A model generated the notes under the pieces. The model ran no database searches, was not told the DNA's origin, and saw only the letters and a program-made list of their open reading frames with translations. From NCBI RefSeq assembly GCF_002913745.1, contig NZ_PPCG01000019.1:1-64000 (forward strand): 64,000 bases of DNA, given 5' to 3'. Positions 9,942-19,518 of the stretch are shown in pieces. The DNA is from Campylobacter concisus (GTDB taxonomy: Bacteria > Campylobacterota > Campylobacteria > Campylobacterales > Campylobacteraceae). The position numbers and the translations under genes are program-made. Positions within the stretch are counted from its first letter, which is position 1; each line of letters begins with the position of its first letter.

Positions 9942-10841
9942 ATGATACCAAGCTATAAAGAGATGATGCTACCCATTTTAGAATTTGTTGCACAAAATAA
10001 CAATACAAACAGAAGTGAAATTTACAAATTTATAATAAACCAGTTTAAGCTAAACGATGAAGATCTTTTGCAAAGGATAAAAAGAGGGACACCTACTTAT
10101 ATAAACCGTGCCGACTGGGCTCTAACGTATCTGGCAACCACTGCGCAGGTAAAGGCAAAGCCAAAGATGAAGCCTCTTGAGAAGGTTGGGAAAAGTCTGT
10201 TTTCTATAACAAATTTTGGTAAAGAGCTGATAAGCAGCAAAAATGCAAAAGAGAAATTTATATCTTGGTATGATGAAATTTATAAGCAAGAGATCAAACA
10301 AGAAAAGAAAGAAGCAGTAGAAAATACACCAGACGACAGCCTAAAAGATGCATACGAAAGGATAAAAGAAGAGCTAAAAAGTGAAATTTTATCTAGCATT
10401 TTAGAAAAAGAGCCGAGATTTTTCGAGCATCTAGTAACAGAGCTTTTAGAGAGGATGGACTATGGAACTGGAAGTCTTACAAACAAAGGACCAGATGGCG
10501 GGATAGATGGCATAATAGACGAAGATGAGCTAGGACTTTCTAAAATTTACATCCAAGCAAAGAGATATAAGGATGGTAGCAATATAGGCAGGCAAGAGAT
10601 ACAGCAGTTCATTGGCGCCATCTCAAATAAAAATACCAAAAAAGGCGTCTTTATTACAACGGCAAAATTTACAAAAGAGGCCCAAACGTTTGCCAAAGAT
10701 AGCCAAAACTTTAGCGTAGTCTTGATAGATGGCGACAGACTGGCTGAGCTAATGATAAAGTATAAAGTAGGCGTTCAAATAGGCCAGATATATGAAATTT
10801 GCAAGATCGACACCGACTTTTTTGAGGAAAATAATTTTTAA
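9942..10841 (+). CDS. Mrr-type restriction endonuclease (type IV)
   Basis: Predicted modification-dependent nuclease of 299 residues. Residues 1-100 match the Mrr N-terminal winged-helix domain, with the conserved ADWALTYL and GKSLFSITNFGKEL blocks. A charged linker (110-150) leads to the Mrr catalytic domain: the PD-(D/E)XK core GPDGGIDG with D189 and YIQAKRYK with Q205 and K207, then FIGAISNKNTKKGVFITT and a C-terminal LIDGDRLAEL block. All catalytic residues are present, so it should be active. There is no methyltransferase nearby, as expected for a type IV enzyme. It converges on the dynamin-like genes with 50 bases between. Such genes are often strain-variable, which would fit acquisition. 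Confidence 0.9.
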   Translation: MIPSYKEMMLPILEFVAQNNNTNRSEIYKFIINQFKLNDEDLLQRIKRGTPTYINRADWALTYLATTAQVKAKPKMKPLEKVGKSLFSITNFGKELISSKNAKEKFISWYDEIYKQEIKQEKKEAVENTPDDSLKDAYERIKEELKSEILSSILEKEPRFFEHLVTELLERMDYGTGSLTNKGPDGGIDGIIDEDELGLSKIYIQAKRYKDGSNIGRQEIQQFIGAISNKNTKKGVFITTAKFTKEAQTFAKDSQNFSVVLIDGDRLAELMIKYKVGVQIGQIYEICKIDTDFFEENNF

Positions 10842-10891
10842 AAATGTTAGCGAACTTAAAAATTTAAAAGCGCTATTTCAAAGTTTTAAAC

Positions 10892-12724
10892 CTACTTTAA
10901 TATCACCGAACTCTCTTGCAGTTTTTCTAGCTTTAAAATTTGCTCTTTTGGTTTTGCTTTTAGGTGCTCAAGCATCGCTATTTTTTGGGCGTAAATTTCA
11001 TCAAATTCGGTCTTTATATCAAGCAAAGTTTTATTTAAAAAAGAGTTATTTGAGCACATAAGATCGTCAAATTCATAAAGGCTAAAGGCATTTAGCATGC
11101 GCTCATAAACCTCTTTTGCGCTTGGGATGTAGAGTGGCGTGCCCATTTGCAGGTGCGAATTTAGCGAGTTTTCGATCTTTTGCTTTAGAAAATAAACCGC
11201 AAGTTTAAGCGCATTTTCGTAGTTTGAAGCAACCTTTACGTCAAGCTTTTCAAAAAAGAGAGATATCTTTTGCGTCGCCTTAAATTTGGTATTTTCATAC
11301 TCTCTTAAGAAATTCTCATAGGTCCTGCCGGCGTAGGTGTTTATCGATTTTGTCTCGTAGTTTGAGGCAAACTCATCAAATGGATTAAAGCTCTCATAGC
11401 GAGATTTATAAACGAAAAGCTCATCTTCTAAGCTTTTATAAAGCCCATCAAAAGCCGATATGATCTCATTTTCAAGCTCTTTTAGATCTCTTTTATAGCG
11501 TTTAAAAAATTTAGAAAAAACGACGTCTTCGTAGATGAGCTTTGAAAAGACCTCGTCCGTATCAAGGCTTATCATTTCAAAATTTTCACGCTTATAAATT
11601 TCTTTGTTTAAAAGCGTCTTTGCTGGGTTAAATTTTGTCCTAGAAAATGGCTTAAGCAGCTTAAAAACTTCGTCGCTTGCAAGCTTGATAGCCTCGCTCA
11701 TATCGCTGTATCGCAGGGCGATTTTAGGCTTAAACTCCTCTTTTATCGCTTCTAGTTTTTCTTCAAGCGTGGCATTAAATTTATCCAAAATTTCATCAGC
11801 TGCGCTATAAACTTTTAGGCGGTTTTTTTGCTCGCTAATCAAAAAATTTACTATCTTTTTCGCCCTTGCTTTTATGAAATTTTCTTTAAAGCTCGCATTT
11901 AAAAATGCCTCTTTTACCGCACTTAGTGCTTTAGCGAAATTTGAGCTTTCTAGCTCGCTCTTGTTTTCATTTGCGATGCCATGGAGTGCTTGCTTTGACG
12001 AGATGGCGATGATATCTTCAAAAAGCTCGCCATAAGTTTGCCTAGCGTGCTTTAGCAAGCTTTCAAGCTCGTCAAGACTTAGCTTGTCCTTTTGGTTGAT
12101 GAAGCAAAGAGCCTTTAGATCGTTTGTCCTTAAAATTTCTTCTACGCTTTCAAGCTCACTAGCCTTTGCTGCGTTATTTGCAAGGCTTAGCCAGATCGCG
12201 CCGCAGACCTTTTTTAGCGTGTTTTTGGTCTCTTTCGTATCGGCATCTCGTAGTGAGTTTAGCCCTGGCGTGTCGATGAAATTTACCTCTTTTAAAATTT
12301 CACTTGGCGCATAAAGTGTCATGCTCTTTATCTGCTCGCTCATGGCGTTTAGCTCTGTAAGCTCGCTGCTAGCTAGCAAGCTCTCGCTGCCATTTGTAAA
12401 TTTCACGCTAAGAAGTGGCATCTTTGCAAATTTTAGCCGCACAGCCTTTGCCGTGACAGGTGTTAGACCTGATGGCAAGATGTTTTGTCCAAGTAGAGCG
12501 TTTAAAAATGTTGATTTGCCACTTGAAAACTGCCCTATAACAGCGATGAGAGGCGGCTCATTTAGCGTATCAACTAGTAAATTTAGGCTCTCTTTTATCT
12601 CATCGCTTGCGTGCAGGCTTGGATCATTTAGCTCATTTACTAGCCTTGCTAGCTCGCCTTTAAAGTCGCTTGTAAAAACCTTAAAATATCTCGCCTTATA
12701 GGCATTGATGAACTCATTAAACAT
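10892..12724 (-). CDS. Dynamin-like GTPase (second of pair)
   Basis: Bacterial dynamin-like protein of 610 residues. Its G domain has P-loop GQFSSGKST (residues 64-72), switch motif DTPGLNS near 152 and NQKD near 210. The remainder is helical and coiled-coil-rich, as expected for the bundle and trunk of bacterial dynamins. With the upstream gene it matches the C. jejuni pair Cj0411/Cj0412, known to form a hetero-oligomer that binds and tethers membranes. Its start overlaps the stop of the partner gene by 8 bases, which supports coupled, stoichiometric synthesis. Confidence 0.9.
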   Translation of the reverse strand: MFNEFINAYKARYFKVFTSDFKGELARLVNELNDPSLHASDEIKESLNLLVDTLNEPPLIAVIGQFSSGKSTFLNALLGQNILPSGLTPVTAKAVRLKFAKMPLLSVKFTNGSESLLASSELTELNAMSEQIKSMTLYAPSEILKEVNFIDTPGLNSLRDADTKETKNTLKKVCGAIWLSLANNAAKASELESVEEILRTNDLKALCFINQKDKLSLDELESLLKHARQTYGELFEDIIAISSKQALHGIANENKSELESSNFAKALSAVKEAFLNASFKENFIKARAKKIVNFLISEQKNRLKVYSAADEILDKFNATLEEKLEAIKEEFKPKIALRYSDMSEAIKLASDEVFKLLKPFSRTKFNPAKTLLNKEIYKRENFEMISLDTDEVFSKLIYEDVVFSKFFKRYKRDLKELENEIISAFDGLYKSLEDELFVYKSRYESFNPFDEFASNYETKSINTYAGRTYENFLREYENTKFKATQKISLFFEKLDVKVASNYENALKLAVYFLKQKIENSLNSHLQMGTPLYIPSAKEVYERMLNAFSLYEFDDLMCSNNSFLNKTLLDIKTEFDEIYAQKIAMLEHLKAKPKEQILKLEKLQESSVILK

Positions 12725-14798
12725 TTTCTAGCTCCCCTAAAAGCGAGTAAATTTCATCTTGCAAGGCATTTTGCTCTTTTAGTTTTAAAAGTGAGTTTTG
12801 ATTTTGCGAGCTAAGCTTTTCTAGCTCACGATCTAGCTCTTTTAGCCTCTTATCAAGTGTGGCTTTTTGAGCGCTTTCATAGGTTTTTATGAGGTTTAAA
12901 AGGCGATTTTTTTCGTGGTCAGTTAAAATTTCACAAAATTGAGAGATATTTTTATCTTTTAGCAAGCCCTCTTTTAAGCCTAAAAGTGCTTCACTTGCGT
13001 CACTTGAAATTTTCGCTCTAAATGCAGCTAAAAGCTCCTTAAATTCAAGCTTTACGCCCATTTGCTCTAAAAAGTCATTTATGTTAAAAACCTCGTCTTT
13101 ACTCATCACATAATCATCAAAATTTAAAGCGATATTTTGCTCACATGATCTTGTTTGCACCAAAGTTTCGTTTCTAGCCTCCCTCATAAGTGCCATCACA
13201 CCGTCTCGAAGTGTCGTTTTTGCGATTTGCTCTAGGCGCTCAAAATTTAAGCTTTGCTTTTTGCTTTTGCAGTAGGCTATCTCGCTTTTTACCTTGTCGT
13301 TTAGGTTTTGTAAAAGCGTCTCAAGCCCCATTTTATAGATATTTTTGGTGTTGCTGCTTTCAAGCTTTGCAAGCTCGTTTTTGGTTAGGCTTTCAAGTTT
13401 AGAGAAATTTTCACTAAGTGCGTTTTTGACACTTGCCTGCTCATTTTGAAGCTTTTTAAGCTCCACTTCATAAGCTTTGAGCGACAAAATTTCAGCCTTA
13501 GTGGCTTCAAGCTTGCTATTTAGGATATTTTTTAGCTCCTTTTGATACGAGCTTAAGATAAGGGCTGATTTTTTAGAGTTTTTGCCAAAAAGCACCTCGT
13601 AAAGATAGTCCTTAAACTCCTCTACACCGCTATTTGCGGCGCCTTCTAAAAAGCTTTTTGCACTAAGCGCAAAATAATCAATCTCAACGCCATTTATCTG
13701 CTCGCCGATCGCTTTTTTAGTGTAGTTTAGCGTCTCGTTTAGCTCTTTAGCGCTTAGCTCATCAGCGTGAGTTAGCACCACAGCAAGCCTTACGATGTGC
13801 GAGTTTTCAAGGCATTTTTTTAAAAAGAGCGCGTCTTTTTGCGTGGCACTTTGCGAGGCGTTCATGAGGTGGGTTAAAAGGTCGCACTCTCTCATAAAAT
13901 TTGTAGTGATCTGCTCCCTTAAAACCACCGCATCATCGATGCCTGGCGTGTCTATGATGCAGACGTTGTCTTTTAAAAGCTCTAAGTCGTCATAAAGCTC
14001 GACGCTTTTTACGAGATTTGCTGTTTTTGAGCTTGAAGAGGTGTAGCTTTTTATCTCGTCTATGCCGATATCTACGCTTTTGCTTGGTAAATTTTCGCTT
14101 GGTACGCCAAGTGCTAAAAGCTCATCAATGCTATAAAAATTTACCCTTGCAAAGCTATCTTTGGAGTATTTTAAAATGGTTAAATTTATCGTTTCTGGCA
14201 CGTTTGAAGCGCCAAGGACGGATTTGTTTAAAAGGGCGTTTAGAAGGGTTGATTTGCCAGAGTTTATGACGCCACTTGCAGCTATGTTAAAAAGCGTTTC
14301 GTTTGATCTTTTTTTGGCTGCCGCAAGTGCCTCTAAAAATGTTTTATCGCTATCAAGTAAGCTTGCTTTTTCGTTTATCTCATTTAAAAAGTCTAGGTTT
14401 TTATGGAAGTGATCTTTTGGCTTGGTATGAGAAATTTTAGTCTCATTAGCGCTTTTGTTTTTGCTTATGATCTTTTCTAAAAAGCCGAATTTCTCATCAT
14501 CTATGATCTTTTCATCACGCAATATTTCTAGGTATTTTACTATCTCATCACTTGAAATTTTAGCCTCATTTAGTGCTTTAAGAGTCGCAAGCTGCGCACT
14601 TTGTATGCTAAATATATCTAGCTCAACCTTAAGCCTTTTTAGCACCGCTCTAAACTCATCAAGCGCCATAAACTGATCTAAATTTCTCTCGTCACAAACC
14701 AAAAGAAGAGCTAGCAGATCTGGGTAAAATGGCACGCTAGCAGCAGCATTTGTATAAATTTTATTTGCACGCCAAGCCTGTTTTAAAAACTCATCCAT
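12717..14798 (-). CDS. Dynamin-like GTPase (first of pair)
   Basis: 693-residue partner of the preceding dynamin-like protein. A helical N-terminal region of about 165 residues comes before the G domain. The P-loop reads GVINSGKSTLLNALL near 175, the switch DTPGIDD near 285 and the specificity motif THAD near 340. A long coiled-coil segment at about 425-485 is followed by a C-terminal helical region. It is first in transcription order, 101 bases after tsaD, so it may have its own promoter or be read from the tsaD operon. Its role in membrane remodelling is inferred from the C. jejuni pair. Confidence 0.9.
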   Translation of the reverse strand: MDEFLKQAWRANKIYTNAAASVPFYPDLLALLLVCDERNLDQFMALDEFRAVLKRLKVELDIFSIQSAQLATLKALNEAKISSDEIVKYLEILRDEKIIDDEKFGFLEKIISKNKSANETKISHTKPKDHFHKNLDFLNEINEKASLLDSDKTFLEALAAAKKRSNETLFNIAASGVINSGKSTLLNALLNKSVLGASNVPETINLTILKYSKDSFARVNFYSIDELLALGVPSENLPSKSVDIGIDEIKSYTSSSSKTANLVKSVELYDDLELLKDNVCIIDTPGIDDAVVLREQITTNFMRECDLLTHLMNASQSATQKDALFLKKCLENSHIVRLAVVLTHADELSAKELNETLNYTKKAIGEQINGVEIDYFALSAKSFLEGAANSGVEEFKDYLYEVLFGKNSKKSALILSSYQKELKNILNSKLEATKAEILSLKAYEVELKKLQNEQASVKNALSENFSKLESLTKNELAKLESSNTKNIYKMGLETLLQNLNDKVKSEIAYCKSKKQSLNFERLEQIAKTTLRDGVMALMREARNETLVQTRSCEQNIALNFDDYVMSKDEVFNINDFLEQMGVKLEFKELLAAFRAKISSDASEALLGLKEGLLKDKNISQFCEILTDHEKNRLLNLIKTYESAQKATLDKRLKELDRELEKLSSQNQNSLLKLKEQNALQDEIYSLLGELENV

Positions 14799-14899
14799 AA
14801 AGACTCTTTTTGTTGATATTTTAGGATTTTATTAAATTTTTACTTATGAAGTTATCAAAAATTTAAGCACAAAAACTTTATGTTTTTTCTAATGAAATT

Positions 14900-15904
14900 T
14901 TAAATTTCAAATTTCTTAAAGCTAACCCTTGGATGTATCGCTAGTTCGCTGTGGCTTATAAATTCTCTTTTTAGATATTTTTCACGACCAGCCCTTGCTA
15001 TCATCAGCGCATTATCAGAGCAAAACGCAAGTGGAGCTAGCAAAAGCTCGCACTCGTTTTTTTGACAAAGCACTTCAAGCCTTTTACGTAAATTTAAATT
15101 TGCACTTGCTCCACCAACCACGCCAAAACGCTTGAAATTTCTTAGCTTAAAAACCTTTTCAAGCTTATTTAAAACGTGCTCGCAGGCTGTGTTTTCAAAG
15201 GCGTAACAAATATCTGCGATATCTTTTCGTGTGATAGTTTCAAGCTTTGAAATTTCAACTCTGACTTGGTTTTTAAGCCCTGAAAAGCTGTATTCAAGAC
15301 GTTTATCGTGAAGAAGTGGGACGGTAAATTTAAACCTATCTTTATCCTCACACAAAAGTGCATTTTGCTGCACCACAGCGCCTCCTGGATAGCCAAGATC
15401 AAGCATCTTTGCCACTTTATCAAAGCTCTCGCCAAAGCTATCATCGCTAGTGCTTGCAAGCTCTGTGATTTCGCCATTTTCGTCAATCTCAAGTATCATC
15501 GTATGTCCGCCACTTACTAGCAAAACGCCAAGTGGGAAGGTGGCTTCATGGTCTAAAAATAGCGAGTAGATGTGGCCAACTAGGTGATTTACGGCAATTA
15601 GCGGGATGTTTAAGGCGATACTTAGCGATTTTGCCATGCTGACGCCGCCTATCAGGCTCACGCTTAGCCCCGGCTCGTTTGTCACAGCGATGGCGTTTAT
15701 ATCTTTTAAATTTGGCAAGATATCATTTAAAAGTGCTGGCAGCGCCTTTGTATGAAGCCTTGCCGCAAGCTCTGGGACCACGCCACCAAATATAGCGTGC
15801 TCCTCTTCTTGCGAGATCTTTTTATAATAAATTTGCTCCAGCGTGCCTTCATCTATGAGCGCGACAGAGCTGTCATCGCAGCTGCTTTCTATGCCAAGTA
15901 TCAT
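14900..15904 (-). CDS. tsaD: tRNA N6-adenosine threonylcarbamoyltransferase
   Basis: Transfers threonylcarbamoyl to A37 of ANN-decoding tRNAs as part of the TsaBDE system. The 334-residue protein has the ASKHA N-terminus ILGIESSCDDSSVALI, the metal ligands H107 and H111 (NHLVGH), the phosphate loop LLVSGGHTMI and the C-terminal FCSDNALMIARAG block. Length and motifs are normal. Its start overlaps the pgp1 stop by 4 bases. The neighbours pgp1, dxr and cdsA are the same as in C. jejuni. Confidence 0.96.
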   Translation of the reverse strand: MILGIESSCDDSSVALIDEGTLEQIYYKKISQEEEHAIFGGVVPELAARLHTKALPALLNDILPNLKDINAIAVTNEPGLSVSLIGGVSMAKSLSIALNIPLIAVNHLVGHIYSLFLDHEATFPLGVLLVSGGHTMILEIDENGEITELASTSDDSFGESFDKVAKMLDLGYPGGAVVQQNALLCEDKDRFKFTVPLLHDKRLEYSFSGLKNQVRVEISKLETITRKDIADICYAFENTACEHVLNKLEKVFKLRNFKRFGVVGGASANLNLRKRLEVLCQKNECELLLAPLAFCSDNALMIARAGREKYLKREFISHSELAIHPRVSFKKFEI

Positions 15905-17199
15905 CTAAACTCCGCTAGTATCATGCCAGCAAATTTCTCTTTGCCATTTTCGCTTTTGTAAAACTCAACTCGGTAAATTTTGCCATCTTTATCTATGCTA
16001 TAGCTTTTGTTTAGGCTGTTTTTATCGATCTCTTGCTCGCTCTCATCAACACTTTTAGTGCCGTATCCTATGACATTTACGCGCACGTTTTTGAGAGCTT
16101 TTACTTTAAAGCTCTTTTTAACGCTAAATTTATCGCCACTTTTTAGCACAAGCTCGTTGCCATCGCTCAAGAGAGAAATTTTATCAAGTGGCTTTGCAAA
16201 CTCGAAGTATTGCGGTTTTAGCCTTGTGACAGAGCGGTTGCCATACTGCACTTTGTAAGTATCTTTATCTTTTATAACGGCGATTAGTGGATTTGGTGAG
16301 TGGTAGCTTAGCTCGCCCTTTTTAAATGGCACGAAGCTTATCACTGGTTTTAAATTTTTAAGGCTAAGAGCGTAGCTGTCAAACAGCTCAAGTCTGATCT
16401 CTTTTTCGATCGCCTTTTTCACGCTTTTGACATCAAGCTCAAAGGGCCTAGTAAAGCTAATGCCAGCCTTTTTCATATACTCTTCGATCGCTACTAGGTG
16501 ATAATATGTCCTTTGCTCGGCGTTTAAATTTTTGCTAGCTTCGTTTGCAAAGGCAGACTTGTTTTGCGTGATAGCGTAGTAGGTGAGGCTTTTTAGCATC
16601 TCTTTGTCGCCCATCGCCGTGTGCGTGTTTTTGACGTGATATTGATGTTTTGGATCTATGAGATGCTTATTTAGCACGTCTTTTACGCTTGATGCGATGC
16701 TTTCAAGCTCTGGGTACTTTGAGCCTGGCAGCGTGCTTTGGTCGATTATGCAAGTGTTGCCCCATTTGTCTGGATTTTCGTCCTTGCTTATAAATTTATC
16801 TCTATAATATCCGCTACCATCGTGTAAATTTAAGATGAGAGTGACGTTTTTGTCGGTGATGACGTCTTTTATCTTCATCACTGAGTTGTAGTCTGGATCG
16901 TCCTTTTCGACGTGAGCGAATTTTCTATTCATATCGCCCTTTGTGCCGCGACTTCGCTCGATGATGCTTGGGAAATTTAAATTTGGCACGACCCAAAGCG
17001 AGCCTTTTGTGATGTTGTAGTCAGTCGCCACGATAGAAGCCGCCAAAAAGCCGCCTGGCTCGTCGCCTTGTATGCCACCGATTAAGAGCATAGTATTGCT
17101 ACTTGGCTCACCTTTTTTGATAAGTGCATAGTCCAGTGCGCTTGCATTTGCAAGGCTTACAGCCGCAAGAGCTGCTAGAAAAAGTCTAAATTTACGCAT
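15901..17199 (-). CDS. pgp1: Peptidoglycan DL-carboxypeptidase Pgp1 (Csd4 family, M99)
   Basis: Periplasmic zinc peptidase that trims muropeptide tripeptides to dipeptides and is needed for helical cell shape in C. jejuni and Helicobacter. The 432-residue protein starts with a signal peptide (about residues 1-20). The unusual M99 metal site is visible: Q44 and E47 in GGIQGDEPGG and H126 in NLHDGSGYY, matching Q46, E49 and H128 known from H. pylori Csd4. A C-terminal beta-rich region follows, as in that family. It overlaps the preceding permease stop by 1 base and the next gene tsaD by 4 bases, so the genes are co-transcribed. Confidence 0.93.
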   Translation of the reverse strand: MRKFRLFLAALAAVSLANASALDYALIKKGEPSSNTMLLIGGIQGDEPGGFLAASIVATDYNITKGSLWVVPNLNFPSIIERSRGTKGDMNRKFAHVEKDDPDYNSVMKIKDVITDKNVTLILNLHDGSGYYRDKFISKDENPDKWGNTCIIDQSTLPGSKYPELESIASSVKDVLNKHLIDPKHQYHVKNTHTAMGDKEMLKSLTYYAITQNKSAFANEASKNLNAEQRTYYHLVAIEEYMKKAGISFTRPFELDVKSVKKAIEKEIRLELFDSYALSLKNLKPVISFVPFKKGELSYHSPNPLIAVIKDKDTYKVQYGNRSVTRLKPQYFEFAKPLDKISLLSDGNELVLKSGDKFSVKKSFKVKALKNVRVNVIGYGTKSVDESEQEIDKNSLNKSYSIDKDGKIYRVEFYKSENGKEKFAGMILAEFR

Positions 17200-18434
17200 T
17201 AATATCCTTCGTAATGCTTTGTCTTTGGCAAAAGCAAATTTAAAACTATACCAGTAACCGCGCCAAGTCCGATACCTGAAAATTTAACCGCACCAAGGTC
17301 AAGCACCATGCCGCCGATGGCAAAGATGAAGATGAGGGCTACGATTATCATATTTCTAGGATCAGCAAGATCGACTCTGTTTTTTATAAGTGTCTCCATG
17401 CCAACGCTTGCGATGATGCCAAAAAGTAGCAGCATGATACCGCCGATGACTGGAGCTGGGATGGTTGAGAGCACCGCGCCAAGCTTGCCAACGAAGGCTA
17501 GCACGATAGCAGTGATCGCCGCAAAGGTCATGATCGCTGGATTATACGCTTTTGTAAGGCTAACTGCGCCTGTGACCTCTGAGTAGGTGGTGTTTGGCGG
17601 ACCACCAAAAAAAGCTGCTAGCGAAGTGGCTAGACCGTCGCCTAAAAGGGTGTTTTTAAGACCTGGATTTTTCAAAAAATCCTCTTTTGTGACATTTGAG
17701 ATAGCGAGCATATCGCCGATGTGCTCGATCGCTGGGGCGATGGCGATAGGTATCATATAGATGATCGATTCAAGTTCAAATTTTGGTGCGCTAAAGCTTG
17801 GCACTCTAAACCAAGGGGCGCTTGCGATGGCGCTAAAATCAACCATGCCAAAGCAGTAAGCCACGATGTAGCCAGCGATGATGCCAAGCAGGATCGGTAT
17901 GAGCCTAAACATCCCCCGTCCTAGCATCATAACAACGATAGTAGCGATAAGCGAGGTCGCTGCAACTATCATCGCTACGTTTTGAGTGTAGATCTCAGTA
18001 GCTGAAGTAGCCATCTTAACGGCATTTGGAGCTAGTATCAGACCTATGGTCATGATGACAGGACCAACTACAACTGGAGGCAAAATTTTATGCAAAATTT
18101 TCTCGCCGCCAAAGCGAACCACAAGACTTAGCGCAACGTAGAAAAATCCAGCAAATATAACGCCACCCATAGTCACTGGTATGCCCCATTTTTCGATGCC
18201 GTACTGAAGCGGAGCGATGAAGGCAAACGAGCTTGCTAGAAAGATAGGTGGGACGTTTTTTCTAGTTATTAGCTGAAAAAGTAGCGTGCCAAGACCAGCC
18301 GTAAAGAGCGCGACGTTTGCATCAAGCCCCGTAAGGATAGGCACGAGCACGAGCGCGCCAAAGGCGACAAATAAAAACTGCACACCGATGAGACTTTGCC
18401 TAAGATCAAATTTATACCCCTCATACCTTTGCAT
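17199..18434 (-). CDS. uraA: Uracil/xanthine permease (NCS2 family)
   Basis: Inner-membrane nucleobase:proton symporter of 411 residues with about twelve to fourteen hydrophobic segments. Family features include the N-terminal LIGVQFLFVAFGALVLVP, central GIEHIGDMLAISNVT-type residues (AIAPAIEHIGD, carrying the conserved Glu and His), and GGPPNTTYSEVTGAVSLTK, the NCS2 signature region. These fit UraA closely, though xanthine specificity cannot be excluded. The gene sits inside the dxr-to-tsaD operon, between dxr (14-base overlap) and pgp1 (1-base overlap). I do not recall a permease at this position in C. jejuni. Confidence 0.88.
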   Translation of the reverse strand: MQRYEGYKFDLRQSLIGVQFLFVAFGALVLVPILTGLDANVALFTAGLGTLLFQLITRKNVPPIFLASSFAFIAPLQYGIEKWGIPVTMGGVIFAGFFYVALSLVVRFGGEKILHKILPPVVVGPVIMTIGLILAPNAVKMATSATEIYTQNVAMIVAATSLIATIVVMMLGRGMFRLIPILLGIIAGYIVAYCFGMVDFSAIASAPWFRVPSFSAPKFELESIIYMIPIAIAPAIEHIGDMLAISNVTKEDFLKNPGLKNTLLGDGLATSLAAFFGGPPNTTYSEVTGAVSLTKAYNPAIMTFAAITAIVLAFVGKLGAVLSTIPAPVIGGIMLLLFGIIASVGMETLIKNRVDLADPRNMIIVALIFIFAIGGMVLDLGAVKFSGIGLGAVTGIVLNLLLPKTKHYEGY

Positions 18435-19518
18435 TTAGCATCCTTTTTGCGTATTCTCTAACCTCTTTATCAACTTCATAAATTTCATCTACGCTTGAAA
18501 TTTTAAGACTCTTAAATTTCTTAGCTGAACCTAAAATAAGCCTTGAGATATCTAAAAATGAGCACTTTTTCTCTAAAAAGCTAAATACTCCAACCTCGTT
18601 TGCAGCGTTTATAACGACACCTAGATCAGGACTAGCTAAGACTTCATCTTTTAGTGAAAAGACTGGGTATTTTTTAAGGCTGATCCTCTGAAATTTGATA
18701 TTTTTTAGATCGAGCAAATTTGCGTGAGAGACGATATTTTCGCTCACTTTTTCAAGCATAGCGTGCGCGATAGCTAGCTTCATATCAGGACGCGAGAGAT
18801 GCATCGTACTTGAGCCGTCTACGAACTCGACTACGGCGTGGATGGCTGAGGTTGGCTCTATCACGGCCTCGATATCTTTGATGCCGTAAAGCCAGTAGGC
18901 CTCCATTACCTCAAAAAGCTTGTTTGTCATCGTCGCGCTATCAATCGTTATCTTTGCGCCCATATCCCAGTTTGGATGTTTTAGAGCGTCGCTTGGCGTA
19001 GCATCTTTTAGAAATTTGATCGGTTTTTTATAAAATGCCCCGCCGCTTGCAGTGATGATGAGCTTGCTTGGAGTTGTTTTATTTTCTAGTAGAAATTTAA
19101 GCCCAAAATGCTCGCTATCAATGGGCAAAATTTCTCTTGTTTTTAAAAATTTACCGCCAACCACAAGGCTCTCTTTGTTTGCAAGTGCCAGCCTTTTACC
19201 AAGCGCTTGTGTCTTTAGACTAGGAGCAAGTCCAGCAAAGCCAACAAGGGCGTTTATCACCTTTTTTGAGCTTGAAATTTCAAGCATTTCTAGCAGTCCA
19301 GCCTCTCCAAAAAAGATCTTTTTATGCTCAATGTTTTTTACATTTTTAGCTAGTTTTTCATCGCCCACGCAGACAAATTTTGGCTTAAATTTTAAAATTT
19401 GCTCGTTTAAAAGATCAACATTTTTAGCGCAGCTTAGCGCCTCAACCTCTACATTAAATTTCTTGCAGAGCGCTAGAGTATTTTTGCCGATCGAACCAGT
19501 TGAGCCAAGTATTACCAC
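18421..19518 (-). CDS. dxr: 1-deoxy-D-xylulose 5-phosphate reductoisomerase
   Basis: Second enzyme of the MEP isoprenoid pathway; converts DXP to MEP with NADPH. The N-terminal Rossmann motif ILGSTGSIGKNTL is followed by the substrate loops ALANKESLVVGG, ITASGGAF and PNWDMGAKITIDSATMTNK. I place the start at GTG 19518, giving MVILGSTG, the usual family N-terminus; the frame is open to TTG 19530. With GTG 19518 the gene overlaps the cdsA stop by 7 bases. No ribosome-binding sequence is visible, so translation is probably coupled to cdsA. Confidence 0.95.
   Translation of the reverse strand: MVILGSTGSIGKNTLALCKKFNVEVEALSCAKNVDLLNEQILKFKPKFVCVGDEKLAKNVKNIEHKKIFFGEAGLLEMLEISSSKKVINALVGFAGLAPSLKTQALGKRLALANKESLVVGGKFLKTREILPIDSEHFGLKFLLENKTTPSKLIITASGGAFYKKPIKFLKDATPSDALKHPNWDMGAKITIDSATMTNKLFEVMEAYWLYGIKDIEAVIEPTSAIHAVVEFVDGSSTMHLSRPDMKLAIAHAMLEKVSENIVSHANLLDLKNIKFQRISLKKYPVFSLKDEVLASPDLGVVINAANEVGVFSFLEKKCSFLDISRLILGSAKKFKSLKISSVDEIYEVDKEVREYAKRMLNAKV

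Noticed and set aside
10792-11061. Plus-strand frame at the end of the Mrr gene running into the dynamin gene
   Set aside because: It overlaps both real genes out of frame and shows no domain or start signal.
10892-14798. Dynamin-like pair as a dedicated phage-defence system
   Set aside because: The same pair is part of the core genome of C. jejuni, so a general membrane role is the simpler reading; kept only as a weak link to Mrr.
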